64,000 bases of DNA from contig NZ_KE387259.1 in assembly GCF_000430805.1 (NCBI RefSeq), positions 124,001 to 188,000 on the forward strand, read 5' to 3'. Shown piece after piece: positions 8,008 to 16,504 of the stretch. Position numbers and translations under genes: made by a program. Positions within the stretch are counted from its first letter, which is position 1; the number at the start of each line of letters is the position of its first letter. This stretch comes from Chitinilyticum aquatile DSM 21506. Its GTDB lineage: Bacteria > Pseudomonadota > Gammaproteobacteria > Burkholderiales > Chitinibacteraceae. The notes beneath the pieces were generated by a model. The model was given only the letters and a program-made list of their open reading frames with translations. It was not told the DNA's origin and made no database searches.

Positions 8008-9216
8008 TCAGCCCTTGATGCAAAGCACCTGTTTGAGGGTATGAACAACCTCGACCAGATCAGCCTGCTGGGCCATGACCCGGTCGATATCCTTGTAGGC
8101 AGCGGGAATTTCATCCACCACCCCGCCATCCTTGCGGCACTCCACGCCTTCCGTCTGTTTCGCCAGATCGAAGTGGTTGAAACGCTTTCTGGCTTCAGTC
8201 CGGCTCATGCGTCGCCCCGCGCCATGGCTGCACGAGCAGAAGGATTCGGCGTTGCCCAGCCCGCGGACAATATAGCTGCGCGTACCCATGCTGCCGGGAA
8301 TGATGCCGAGCTGGCCAGCATGCGCTGCAATCGCCCCCTTGCGGGTGATGAATAGCGACTCGCCCAGATGGGTTTCCCGGCTCACGTAATTGTGATGGCA
8401 GTTGATCGCTTCATCGGTCAGCACGAAGGGGGGCAGATGCGGCTTCATCGCATCGACCACCAGGCGCATCATTTCCCTGCGATTGGTCAGCGCGTAGTCC
8501 TGCGCCCATTCGACGGCTTCGACATAATCATCGAATAGATCGGAGCCAGCGCTGAAGTAGGCCAGGTCACGATCAGGCAGATTGACCTGATGGCGCCGCA
8601 TGTCTTTCTGTGCGGCATTGATGAAGTAGCGGCCGATGACATTGCCGGTGCCACGGCTGCCGGAGTGCAGCATCACCCATACCCGCAGGGCTTCATCCAG
8701 ACATAACTCGATGAAGTGATTCCCGCCCCCCAGCGTGCCGATCTGGCAGATCCAGGTGCGGGCAAACTGCCGCTGCATTTTCATGAGCCCCGGATGGCGG
8801 CCAAGCAGGCTGTCCAGCCTGTCATTGAGCGGACGCGCAATGCGCTGATGCGATGATCCGCGTACGCGATCCCATTCATGCTGGCCGAAGCCCACCGGCA
8901 CGGCCGCTTCAATGGCGGAGCGGACTCGTGCCAGCGTTTCCGGCAGATCGCTGGCCGTGAGCGACGTGCGCACGGCATTCATACCGCAGCCGATGTCCAC
9001 GCCGACAGCGGCCGGAATGATTGCATTGCGGGTGGGAATGACCGAGCCCACGGTGGCTCCGATCCCGAGGTGAACATCGGGCATGGCGGCAATGTGGCCG
9101 TGCACGATCGGCAACTGGGCCGTGTTGAGCAATTGCTGCAAGGCATCAGGCGCGATATCGTCGGTCCAGATCTTGACGGGTACGCGCGCCTTGTCGAGTT
9201 GTTGTATTACTGGCAT
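8008..9216 (-). CDS. rtcB: RNA-splicing ligase RtcB
   Basis: This is a 402-residue RtcB ligase, which joins RNA 2',3'-cyclic phosphate (or 3'-phosphate) ends to 5'-OH ends using GTP and Mn2+. Visible motifs are AAVGVDIGCGMNAV (Mn-binding cysteine), GTLGGGNHFIEL, VMLHSGSRGTG, NYVSRE, GSMGTRSYIVRG and CSHGAGRRMSR (the guanylylated histidine). The chosen start, ATG 9216, begins MPVIQQL, as is usual for this shorter RtcB group; the frame extends further upstream into the leader hairpin. No rtcA, archease or RtcR gene is visible. A small basic gene follows in the same direction. Upstream is an attenuator-like leader. Confidence 0.95.
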   Translation of the reverse strand: MPVIQQLDKARVPVKIWTDDIAPDALQQLLNTAQLPIVHGHIAAMPDVHLGIGATVGSVIPTRNAIIPAAVGVDIGCGMNAVRTSLTASDLPETLARVRSAIEAAVPVGFGQHEWDRVRGSSHQRIARPLNDRLDSLLGRHPGLMKMQRQFARTWICQIGTLGGGNHFIELCLDEALRVWVMLHSGSRGTGNVIGRYFINAAQKDMRRHQVNLPDRDLAYFSAGSDLFDDYVEAVEWAQDYALTNRREMMRLVVDAMKPHLPPFVLTDEAINCHHNYVSRETHLGESLFITRKGAIAAHAGQLGIIPGSMGTRSYIVRGLGNAESFCSCSHGAGRRMSRTEARKRFNHFDLAKQTEGVECRKDGGVVDEIPAAYKDIDRVMAQQADLVEVVHTLKQVLCIKG

Positions 9217-9234
9217 AAATTGAATTCCATAAAC

Positions 9235-9260
9235 AAAAAGCCCCGGTTTCAAGCCGGGGC
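9235..9260 (-). promoter_or_regulatory. Terminator-like hairpin in the rtcB leader (possible attenuator)
   Basis: On the minus strand GCCCCGG - 7-nt loop - CCGGGGC is followed by five T residues (9235-9239), only about 20 bp before the rtcB start codon and in the same direction. CCCCGG at 9296-9301 (minus strand) could pair instead with the CCGGGG arm and open the terminator. Another hairpin (GGCGTGC/GCACGCC, 9274-9291) lies between them. Together with the short leader ORF upstream this has the layout of transcription attenuation. Regulation is inferred, not shown. Confidence 0.5.
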
Positions 9261-9316
9261 CTTTGGCGAACCCGGCGTGCCAGCGCACGCCGAATCCGGG
9301 GAATTCGGGCGCTGTA

Positions 9317-9346
9317 TCAGGCGATGATTTTCACAAAACGGGTCAC
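9317..9346 (-). CDS. Possible 9-residue leader peptide (MTRFVKIIA)
   Basis: GTG at 9346 is preceded by a full AAGGAG Shine-Dalgarno (9354-9359) with a 7-base spacer. The frame reads nine codons (fMet-TRFVKIIA) and stops at TGA 9317-9319, about 55 bp before the terminator-like hairpin and 100 bp before rtcB. The strong ribosome site with such a short frame suggests a leader peptide. No run of one codon is present that would name the signal. Confidence 0.4.
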   Translation of the reverse strand: MTRFVKIIA

Positions 9347-9435
9347 GGCTAAACTCCTTGTGCTGGGTACGTGAGCGAATCACGTGACGGGTTGAACAAA
9401 CGGGCTGATGACTGCATTGCCGGAGCACCAATGAA

Positions 9436-9460
9436 AACGGGGTGCTCGAAGCACCCCGTT
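9436..9460. terminator. Strong hairpin, probable terminator
   Basis: A perfect 11-bp stem (AACGGGGTGCT / AGCACCCCGTT) has a 3-nt loop. On the minus strand it runs into TTTTC. It lies upstream of the rtcB leader, so it could end transcription coming from the flavoprotein gene. Confidence 0.6.
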
Positions 9461-9869
9461 TATACCGCCGGATTCCGCTGTCCTGCTACTTCTTTGCTTC
9501 AACTTCACTACATTTGCAACTACTGCACAACAGTTGGGTTGAAAAAAACAAGCGACTCAGGAACTGCTACTGCATAAAGAACGAAGGCCGACCCGGTACT
9601 GCTTTTCATCTGCACTCTTTGTGCTCCAGCCACGGATGGCTGCGAATTGGGTCTGCACGTGAACTACAACAACAGCTAACGGAACTTCATTACTGCGTAC
9701 TGCACTACTACTGCAACGGCTGTGTAACGACTTCTCAGCGGCATCCGGTTTAGGCAACCCTTGGGCGGGTTAGCTTAGGCGACCACTCGGGTCGCATCAC
9801 GAAACTGCCAAACTTTAACTTCCAAGCTCTGCTCCTTTCGTGAGTTGCTGATGCAATTTCAAGATATAC
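9461..9869. other. 409-bp region without a recognisable gene
   Basis: This AT-richer stretch lies between the flavoprotein gene and the rtcB leader. It shows no convincing coding frame on either strand. It is unusual in repeating ACTGC/CTACTGCA words (near 9517, 9565, 9690-9715). At 9753-9809 three helices could form a three-way junction: GGCA/TGCC closing, AACCC/GGGTT, and GCGACC/GGTCGC. The rtcB promoter must lie in or just after this region, but no clear -35/-10 pair was found. Confidence 0.4.
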
Positions 9870-11042
9870 CTAAACATTCAAACCTGCAACATATCCGGAT
9901 GACCAAGCCCACTGAAAATTGTAACCACCCAGCCAGCCGGTCACATCAACCACTTCGCCGATGAAGAACAGGCCCGGTACATCACGCGCCATCATGGTTT
10001 TGGAAGACAGCGCAGCGGTGTCCACTCCGCCCCGCGTCACCTCGGCCTTGCGGTAGCCCTGCGTGCCTGACGGGATGATGGCCCAGTGATGCAGGCGCTG
10101 CAGTATCGCCTCGATTTCCGGAGGGTTGAGCTGCTTGAGCGGCCGGTTTTCGTCGCCGAGAACGGCTTGCGCCACGCGACGCGGCAGATGCTCGGCCAGC
10201 AGGTTGAGTACGGACTTGTCGCGTTGAGCGACCGGGAAAATGGCCTCATCGGGCACATCCGGCAACATGTCAATCACGATGGGTTTACCCGGCTCCCAGT
10301 AGCTGGAAATTTGCAGAATGGCCGGGCCCGATACCCCTTTGTGCGTCAACAGGAGGGCCTCGCGAAAAGTGGTTCTGTCACAGGAAACAGTCGTGCCGTC
10401 GAGAGCGATTCCGGCCAGTTCACCCCACAGATCCTGCGGCTGGAATGTCAGCGGCACCAGCGCCGGGACAGTGGGTATCAGCGGCAAACCAAATTGCTTC
10501 GCCAGCTCGAAGCCAATACCCGTAGCACCTATCTGCGGAATCGATAAGCCGCCGGTTGCCACGACCAGTGACTGGCAAAGCCAGTTCTCTTTCGACGTCC
10601 GTACGACAAAGCCGCCTTCCGGCGCCTTTTCCACCTCGAACAGCTCGGTCCCCATGCGCCAGTTCACACCGGCATCGTCTGCCTCTTTCTTGAGCATGGC
10701 GATCACCGCTTCCGAGCCCTGATCGCAGAACAGCTGGCCGAGTGTTTTCTCGGTCCAGGAGAGGCCGTGCTTCTGCATCAGCGCCATGAAATCGTGCTGC
10801 GTGTACTGCTTGAGTGCCGACTTGACGAAGTGTGGATTGGCCGAGAGATAGCACTCCGGCCGAACATGCAGATTGGTGAAATTGCAGCGCCCGCCACCGG
10901 AAATGCGGATTTTCTCGGCCAGTTTTTCGGCATGATCCAGCAGCACGACACGCCGCCCCATCTGGCCGGCGGTAGCCGCACACATCATGCCGGCAGCGCC
11001 AGCCCCCAGCACCACAACATCGGTTTCCAGCATCTTTTTCAC
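9870..11042 (-). CDS. HI0933/YhiN (BaiN-like) family flavoprotein
   Basis: This 390-residue FAD-dependent oxidoreductase has an N-terminal dinucleotide-binding fold (DVVVLGAGAAGMMCA) and the family motif EKIRISGGGRCNFTN. A second FAD motif appears late (LVVATGGLSIPQIGATGIG), and the C-terminal signature reads FFIGEVVDVTGWLGGYNFQWAWSSG. Family members are annotated as NAD(P)/FAD-dependent oxidoreductases; the substrate is unknown for most. ATG 11042 or an internal ATG four codons later are both possible. It is downstream of the lysC terminator and probably monocistronic. Confidence 0.9.
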   Translation of the reverse strand: MKKMLETDVVVLGAGAAGMMCAATAGQMGRRVVLLDHAEKLAEKIRISGGGRCNFTNLHVRPECYLSANPHFVKSALKQYTQHDFMALMQKHGLSWTEKTLGQLFCDQGSEAVIAMLKKEADDAGVNWRMGTELFEVEKAPEGGFVVRTSKENWLCQSLVVATGGLSIPQIGATGIGFELAKQFGLPLIPTVPALVPLTFQPQDLWGELAGIALDGTTVSCDRTTFREALLLTHKGVSGPAILQISSYWEPGKPIVIDMLPDVPDEAIFPVAQRDKSVLNLLAEHLPRRVAQAVLGDENRPLKQLNPPEIEAILQRLHHWAIIPSGTQGYRKAEVTRGGVDTAALSSKTMMARDVPGLFFIGEVVDVTGWLGGYNFQWAWSSGYVAGLNV

Positions 11043-11087
11043 TCCATGTCCGCCGACAAGCGGCTGTCACTCTGTTGCAACACCATG

Positions 11088-11115
11088 AAAAAACCCCGGC
11101 ATGCGCCGGGGTTTT
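11088..11115 (-). terminator. Intrinsic terminator after lysC
   Basis: An AAAACCCCGGC / GCCGGGGTTTT stem has an ATGC loop. Read on the minus strand it ends in a run of six T. It closes lysC and precedes the flavoprotein gene. Confidence 0.85.
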
Positions 11116-11151
11116 GGCTGCGAAGGCCGAGGCCGCAGCCTCGCCAGTCGA

Positions 11152-12378
11152 TCAGGCCGCCTGCTCCAGACCGAAAGCCTTGTGCAGTACGCGTACGGCC
11201 AGCTCCAGATATTTTTCGTCCAGCACCACGGAAATCTTGATTTCCGAAGTCGAGATCATCTGGATGTTGATGCCTTCTTCAGCCAGCGTGCGGAACATGG
11301 TGGACGCCACGCCAACGTGCGAGCGCATGCCCACACCGACGATGGATACCTTGCAAATCTTGTCGTCACCGCTGACTTCACGCGCACCCACGTGCTTCTT
11401 CACTTCGTCTAGCACCTTCAATGCGCGCGGGAATTCACCCTTCGGTACAGTGAAGGAGAAGTCAGTGGTGCCATCCTGGCCGACGTTCTGGATGATCATG
11501 TCGACGTCGATGTTGGCATCGGCCACCGGGCCGAGGATCTGGTAAGCGATGCCCGGCTTGTCCGGAACGCCGATCACGTTGATACGGGCTTCGTCACGGT
11601 TGAAGGCGATGCCGGAGATGACTGGTTTTTCCACGGTAGAGTCTTCCTCGAAAGTGATCAGCGTACCTTCGCCTTCTTCCTGGAAGGACGACAGCACGCG
11701 CAGTTTCACATTGTATTTGCCGGCAAATTCGACCGAGCGGATTTGCAGAATCTTGGAGCCCAGGCTGGCCAGCTCGAGCATTTCTTCGAAGGTGATGGTC
11801 GAAAGCTTGCGCGCTTCCGGCACCACACGCGGATCGGTGGTGTAAACGCCATCCACGTCGGTATAGATCTGGCACTCGTCAGCCTTGAGCGCGGCAGCCA
11901 GTGCCACACCGGAAGTGTCCGAACCGCCACGGCCCAGCGTGGTGATGTTGCCTTCGGCATCCACTCCCTGGAAGCCGGCGACGATCACGACGCGTCCTGC
12001 GTTCAGGTCAGCACGCATGTTGGCATCGTCGATGTGCTGGATGCGGGCCTTGGTGTGGGCGGAATCGGTAAGTATCTTGACCTGGCCACCGGTGTAGCTT
12101 ACGGCATCAACACCCTGCTCTTTCAGCGCCATTGCAAGGAGGCCGATGGTGACCTGTTCGCCGGTGGAAACAATGACGTCCAGCTCGCGCGGATCGGGCT
12201 GAGCCTGGATTTCCTTGGCCAGCGCGATCAGGCGGTTGGTCTCACCGGACATCGCCGAAACCACGACCACAATGTCGTGCCCTTGCGCCTTGAACTTGGC
12301 CACGCGCCGCGCCACGTTCTTGATGCGGTCGGGAGAACCGACCGACGTGCCGCCATATTTCTGGACAATCAGTGCCAT
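11152..12378 (-). CDS. lysC: Aspartate kinase
   Basis: This 408-residue aspartokinase phosphorylates aspartate, the first step to lysine, threonine and methionine. The kinase domain starts [14 protein letters not shown] and includes [14 protein letters not shown] and [15 protein letters not shown]. Two ACT domains at about 265-405 (starting with [16 protein letters not shown] and [16 protein letters not shown]) would give feedback control by lysine and/or threonine. Length matches the monofunctional alpha-type enzyme of betaproteobacteria. Such genes often carry an internal start for a separate ACT subunit; I could not confirm one here. Confidence 0.95.
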   Translation of the reverse strand: MALIVQKYGGTSVGSPDRIKNVARRVAKFKAQGHDIVVVVSAMSGETNRLIALAKEIQAQPDPRELDVIVSTGEQVTIGLLAMALKEQGVDAVSYTGGQVKILTDSAHTKARIQHIDDANMRADLNAGRVVIVAGFQGVDAEGNITTLGRGGSDTSGVALAAALKADECQIYTDVDGVYTTDPRVVPEARKLSTITFEEMLELASLGSKILQIRSVEFAGKYNVKLRVLSSFQEEGEGTLITFEEDSTVEKPVISGIAFNRDEARINVIGVPDKPGIAYQILGPVADANIDVDMIIQNVGQDGTTDFSFTVPKGEFPRALKVLDEVKKHVGAREVSGDDKICKVSIVGVGMRSHVGVASTMFRTLAEEGINIQMISTSEIKISVVLDEKYLELAVRVLHKAFGLEQAA

Positions 12379-12479
12379 GATGCAACCTGCAGGTTGGAAA
12401 GTGTTTCAAAATAAGCCCGACATTGTAAAGCAATGCCCTGACTTGTGGGAGTATCAGCCGGACTGTTATGCAAAAAAAC

Positions 12480-13550
12480 TCAATCGACTGTAAAGGGAAC
12501 GCGCGGTGCCACGGCACACATCAGCTCGTAGGAAATCGTTCCGGCGGCAGTGGCTACTGCATCGATGCTGACCTGGCTACCCCATAGTTCGACCGGCGAG
12601 CCCACGACCGCAGCAGGAACCGGGTCCAGATCCACTGCCAGCATGTCCATCGACACCCGGCCGATCAGCCGTGTCAGCACGCCATTGACTGCCACCGGCG
12701 TGCCGGTCGGCGCATGGCGCGGATAACCATCCGCATAGCCGCAGGCGACCGTTCCGATCCGCATCGCGCGGTCTGCGACAAACGTCGCGCCGTATCCGAC
12801 TGCGTCACCGGCAACAAGTTCACGCACGCTGATCAGTTCTGAAGTCAGCGACATGGCTGGCTGCAGGCCGATGCTGGCTGCACTGCGATCGGCAAACGGG
12901 GATGAACCATAGAGCGCAACGCCGGGGCGCACCCAGTCGCCATGCGCTTCCGGGTAATCGAGCAGCGCGGCCGAATTGGCAAGGCTGACCGGGACATCTA
13001 GGCCGGCGGTAGCGGCACGGAAACGCGCCAGCTGTGCGGCGATCCCTGCTTCGGGCTCGTCGGCAGTGGCGAAATGCGTCATCAGCGTCACGCTGGCGAC
13101 ACTGGGCATGGCTTGCAGCCGCGCCAGCAATGCCGGCGCGTCTTCAGCGGCGAAACCGAGGCGGTTCATGCCGCTGTTGAGCTTGAGAAAAATCGCCAGC
13201 GGCCGCGCCAGATCGGCATCAGCCAGCCAGCGCAACTGCTCCGGAGAGTGCACCGCGCAGCCGATTGCATGGCTGGCGCACAGCGGCAGCTCGTCAGCGG
13301 AGAACACGCCCTCAAGCAGGACAATCGGCTGTGTGTAACCCATTTCGCGCAAGCGGATGGCACTCGCCAACTCCAGGGTTGCCCAGCCATCCGTCGCGGC
13401 CAGAGCTGGCGCCACACGCTCAAGCCCATGCCCGTAGGCGTTGGCCTTCACCACCGCGAACATCATCGCGCCGGAGCTGCGCGCCTTGAGCAGGGCAAGA
13501 TTGTGAGTCAGTGCGGCGGGATGGATGCGGGCAAGCAGGGGGCGGTTCAT
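12480..13550 (-). CDS. alr: Alanine racemase
   Basis: This 356-residue fold-type III PLP enzyme interconverts L- and D-alanine for peptidoglycan. The PLP lysine is in FAVVKANAYGHG near residue 35, and the second catalytic tyrosine lies in VGYGATFVADRAMRIGTVACGYADGY-type sequence near residue 250. SMDMLAVD and a C-terminal domain typical of Alr are present. The start is set at ATG 13550 (MNRPLLARIHP), which matches family N-termini; a TTG two codons upstream is less likely. It is not clearly in an operon with lysC (about 100 bp apart). Confidence 0.94.
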   Translation of the reverse strand: MNRPLLARIHPAALTHNLALLKARSSGAMMFAVVKANAYGHGLERVAPALAATDGWATLELASAIRLREMGYTQPIVLLEGVFSADELPLCASHAIGCAVHSPEQLRWLADADLARPLAIFLKLNSGMNRLGFAAEDAPALLARLQAMPSVASVTLMTHFATADEPEAGIAAQLARFRAATAGLDVPVSLANSAALLDYPEAHGDWVRPGVALYGSSPFADRSAASIGLQPAMSLTSELISVRELVAGDAVGYGATFVADRAMRIGTVACGYADGYPRHAPTGTPVAVNGVLTRLIGRVSMDMLAVDLDPVPAAVVGSPVELWGSQVSIDAVATAAGTISYELMCAVAPRVPFTVD

Positions 13551-13670
13551 GGCCAAGCATTCACGAGGGATAAAGTCCGCCGATTATACGCCTGGCGTCA
13601 GCTGGCTGTTGGCAAAAATTGCCGCCAGCGGCCACAGGGATGCGGCTGGAAAAACAGGATACCCCAAATT

Positions 13671-13717
13671 GTATACATACAAAGCCATTTATTATCAATG
13701 GTTACAGACTCATACCC
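13671..13717. repeat. Palindromic intergenic repeat, copy 4
   Basis: This 47-bp copy starts GTATACATAC, with AGCCATTT and AATGGTTACAG inner arms, and ends CATACCC. It lies between the alr start and the 3' end of the binding-protein gene. Confidence 0.7.
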
Positions 13718-13724
13718 AATGAAA

Positions 13725-14486
13725 TTACTTTTGATACTCTGCAGGCTGCAATTGAAACTGAGCCAGCACGGCCAGCCACTCCCGGTCGCGAGCCAGCCGC
13801 GCCGGCAACGCCAGCACAAAGTCATTCAATGCGGCATCGCTGCCGGACGTAAACAGATGGCGGTCATAGCGGCTGCGCGGCACCGCCGAGAGATGGGAAT
13901 CACGGGGCAGTGAAGGAAAACGCTGCGCCAGCCAGAAATAGCCGCTGCGGGAAACAAAAATGGCGTCCACGCGCCCCGCCATCAATTTGCGAACATTGGC
14001 TTCCAGCGTCGGCACGTCCTCGCGCAAAATCAGGCCGCGGCCGACCAGCGCATCCACATCGACATAGCGATGCCCAAGAATGCCGCCCAGGCGCAAGCCC
14101 TGCAGGGATTCGGGGCCGCGCCATTCCAGCGCCAGCTCCGGCCGGGACAGCAGCAGATCCTCGTCATGCAGCAAGGCTGCGCTCCAGAGAAATCGCTGCT
14201 GCCGCACATCGTCGAACCATTGCGGATTCACCCAGGGCACTACACCCTGCCAGCCCGGCGTTGCCAGCAACTGGTCCAGCCGTTTGCGCGGCAGCATTTG
14301 CAGCACAAACGCGTAGCGCCCCTGCGACAGCGCACTCATGCGTTCGGCGAGGCGCTGGTTCAGCCCTTCGCCATCCGGAATCACAAACGGCGGGTAGTCA
14401 TAATGACTGTAAAGCATGACCGTGCGCGGCGCCGCAGACGCCACGCCAAACAGCCAACACAGCAGGAAAATCAATCCCCGCAGCAT
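13725..14486 (-). CDS. Periplasmic substrate-binding protein, family 3-like (ABC amino-acid type)
   Basis: This 253-residue secreted protein has a signal peptide at residues 1-19 (MLRGLIFLLCWLFGVASA). The mature start, YSHYDYPPFVIPDGEGLNQRLAERM, is the usual opening of bacterial extracellular solute-binding domains (PF00497-like). Later LRLGGILGHRYVDVDAL and LMAGRVDAIFVSRSGYFWL fit the lobes of such proteins. The start is ATG 14486, with GGGAGGG about 9 bases upstream; the longer frame is not secretable. No permease lies next to it, so it may be a stand-alone sensor-type binding protein. Ligand unknown. Confidence 0.75.
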   Translation of the reverse strand: MLRGLIFLLCWLFGVASAAPRTVMLYSHYDYPPFVIPDGEGLNQRLAERMSALSQGRYAFVLQMLPRKRLDQLLATPGWQGVVPWVNPQWFDDVRQQRFLWSAALLHDEDLLLSRPELALEWRGPESLQGLRLGGILGHRYVDVDALVGRGLILREDVPTLEANVRKLMAGRVDAIFVSRSGYFWLAQRFPSLPRDSHLSAVPRSRYDRHLFTSGSDAALNDFVLALPARLARDREWLAVLAQFQLQPAEYQK

Positions 14487-14545
14487 GAGAAGCGCCCTCC
14501 CAGATCCGCCGTGCGATGCCCCGCGCCGCACACAGCGAAACATGT

Positions 14546-15634
14546 TCAGGATAGACGTGTTTCTGTTACCGCATCAAACAGCACGGCCTTGCCCAGATCC
14601 GGTGCGAGCCAGGCCAGCTCGCCCGGTTGCGGAGCGTGGCGCGGATGCACGCGAGCGATGATGTCACGGCCGTTGAGCTGGCTGAACAGCATGGTGTCAG
14701 GTCCGGTTGGCTCGATGATGCGGATACGGCATGCCACGCCATTGCCCGCCCCGGCCAGATCAAACTGCTCCGGCCGCAGCCCGAGAATCACGGCCTGCCC
14801 GACCCGGCCTGCCTGCGCCAGGCGCGGTGGCAGGGCGCAGAATACCGGCTCGCCCTCCCCTTGCAGCGCGACACCGATGACGCCCTGCTGTTCGGCAATG
14901 TGACAGGGAATGAAATTCATCGCCGGCGATCCGATGAAACCGGCAACAAACAGATTGGCCGGTGCGTCGTAGATTTCCTGAGGGCTGCCGAACTGCTGGA
15001 TGACGCCATCCTTCATCACCGCAATGCGGTCGCCCAGCGTCATCGCCTCGATCTGGTCGTGGGTCACATACACAATCGTCGTCTTCAGGCGCTGGTGCAG
15101 CTGCTTGATCTCCGCGCGCATTTCCACGCGCAGCTTGGCATCCAGATTCGAGAGCGGCTCGTCGAACAGGAAGAGCTTGGGATTGCGCGCCAGCGCGCGT
15201 CCCATGGCCACGCGCTGGCGTTGCCCACCCGACAGTTCGCTCGGCTTGCGCCCCAGCAGGTGTTCGATCTGCAGCATCTTGGCGACACGGGCGATGATCT
15301 CGTCCTGCTCCGCTTTTGGCACCTTGCGTGTTTCCAGACCGAAGGCGATGTTCTGCCGCACATTCATCGTCGGATACAGTGCATAGCTCTGGAACACCAT
15401 CGCAATGTCGCGGTCTTTCGGCGCGACATTGTTCACGACGCGGTCAGCGATGTGCACTTCGCCGCTCGTGGGCGCCTCCAGTCCGGCGATGATGTTCATC
15501 AGCGTTGATTTGCCGCAACCCGAAGGCCCCACCAGAATCAGAAACTGGCCGGCGTCGATCTCGATATTGATGCCCTTCAGGATGTGGGTATCCCCGAAGG
15601 ATTTGGTCACGTTCTTGATGGCCAAAGCACCCAT
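14546..15634 (-). CDS. Sugar ABC transporter ATP-binding protein (UgpC/MalK family)
   Basis: This 362-residue ATPase energises the sugar importer encoded upstream. Walker A is GPSGCGKST, the signature is LSGGQRQR, Walker B is LFLFDEP, and the switch histidine is in VYVTHDQIEAM. Residues after about 235 form the OB-like (TOBE) regulatory domain typical of MalK-type ATPases. It is the last gene of the binding protein-permease-permease-ATPase operon and in this context corresponds to GtsD of glucose/mannose systems. Confidence 0.92.
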   Translation of the reverse strand: MGALAIKNVTKSFGDTHILKGINIEIDAGQFLILVGPSGCGKSTLMNIIAGLEAPTSGEVHIADRVVNNVAPKDRDIAMVFQSYALYPTMNVRQNIAFGLETRKVPKAEQDEIIARVAKMLQIEHLLGRKPSELSGGQRQRVAMGRALARNPKLFLFDEPLSNLDAKLRVEMRAEIKQLHQRLKTTIVYVTHDQIEAMTLGDRIAVMKDGVIQQFGSPQEIYDAPANLFVAGFIGSPAMNFIPCHIAEQQGVIGVALQGEGEPVFCALPPRLAQAGRVGQAVILGLRPEQFDLAGAGNGVACRIRIIEPTGPDTMLFSQLNGRDIIARVHPRHAPQPGELAWLAPDLGKAVLFDAVTETRLS

Positions 15635-15646
15635 GTTTTTACTCCC

Positions 15647-16504
15647 TTAACCTTTTACTGCGCCGGCAGTCAGCCCGCGCACGAAATATTTGCCAGCCAG
15701 CACGTAGACGACAATGGTCGGCAGCGCGGCAATCAGCGCCGCAGCCATGTCGACGTTGTATTCCTTCACGCTGGTCGAGGTATTGGCCAGATTGTTCAGG
15801 CCAACAGTAATCGGACGCGATTCGATGCTGGAGAACACCACGCCGAACAGGAAATCGTTCCAGATCTGGGTGAACTGCCAGATAACGGTCACGGTCAGGA
15901 TCGGCGTGGACATCGGCAGGATGATGCGGAAGAAAATCCGCCAGAAGCCGGCACCATCAAGCCGCGCCGCCTTGATGAGTTCATCCGGAATGCCGACATA
16001 GTAATTACGGAAAAACAGCGTGGTGCTCGCCAGCCCGCAAACCACATGCACGAAAACGAGCCCGCTGATCGAACTGGCCATGCCGAACACACCCAGCGTC
16101 TGCGCCATCGGCAACAGCAGTACCTGGAAGGGGATGAACACACCAAAAAGAATCATCGCAAAGACAACTTCCGAGCCGCGGAATTGCCATTTCGACAGTA
16201 CATAGCCATTGACCGCACCCAGCACGGTGGAGATTGCCACCGCCGGGATCACCATCATCACCGAGTTCCAGAAATACGGCGCGAGACCGCCGCAATCGAC
16301 CCCGGTGCACGCCGATGACCAGGCCTTGCTCCATGCAGCGAAGGTAATGTCGAGCGGCAGCGACAGCAGGTTGCCGGCGCGGATTTCATCCATGCTTTTG
16401 ACCGAAGTAGTCAGCATCACGTAGAGCGGCAGCAGGTAGTACACCGCCACCAGGAACAGCACGCCATAAATGACAGTGCGCCAGAATTTGGATTGATCAG
16501 CCAC
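15647..16504 (-). CDS. Sugar ABC transporter permease (MalG-type)
   Basis: This 285-residue membrane protein has six predicted helices. The EAA loop that contacts the ATPase reads YYVGIPDELIKAARLDGAGFWRIFFRIILPM. Its start overlaps the 3' end of the other permease by 8 bp, showing tight coupling. By order and similarity it corresponds to GtsC of glucose/mannose importers. Confidence 0.92.
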   Translation of the reverse strand: MADQSKFWRTVIYGVLFLVAVYYLLPLYVMLTTSVKSMDEIRAGNLLSLPLDITFAAWSKAWSSACTGVDCGGLAPYFWNSVMMVIPAVAISTVLGAVNGYVLSKWQFRGSEVVFAMILFGVFIPFQVLLLPMAQTLGVFGMASSISGLVFVHVVCGLASTTLFFRNYYVGIPDELIKAARLDGAGFWRIFFRIILPMSTPILTVTVIWQFTQIWNDFLFGVVFSSIESRPITVGLNNLANTSTSVKEYNVDMAAALIAALPTIVVYVLAGKYFVRGLTAGAVKG

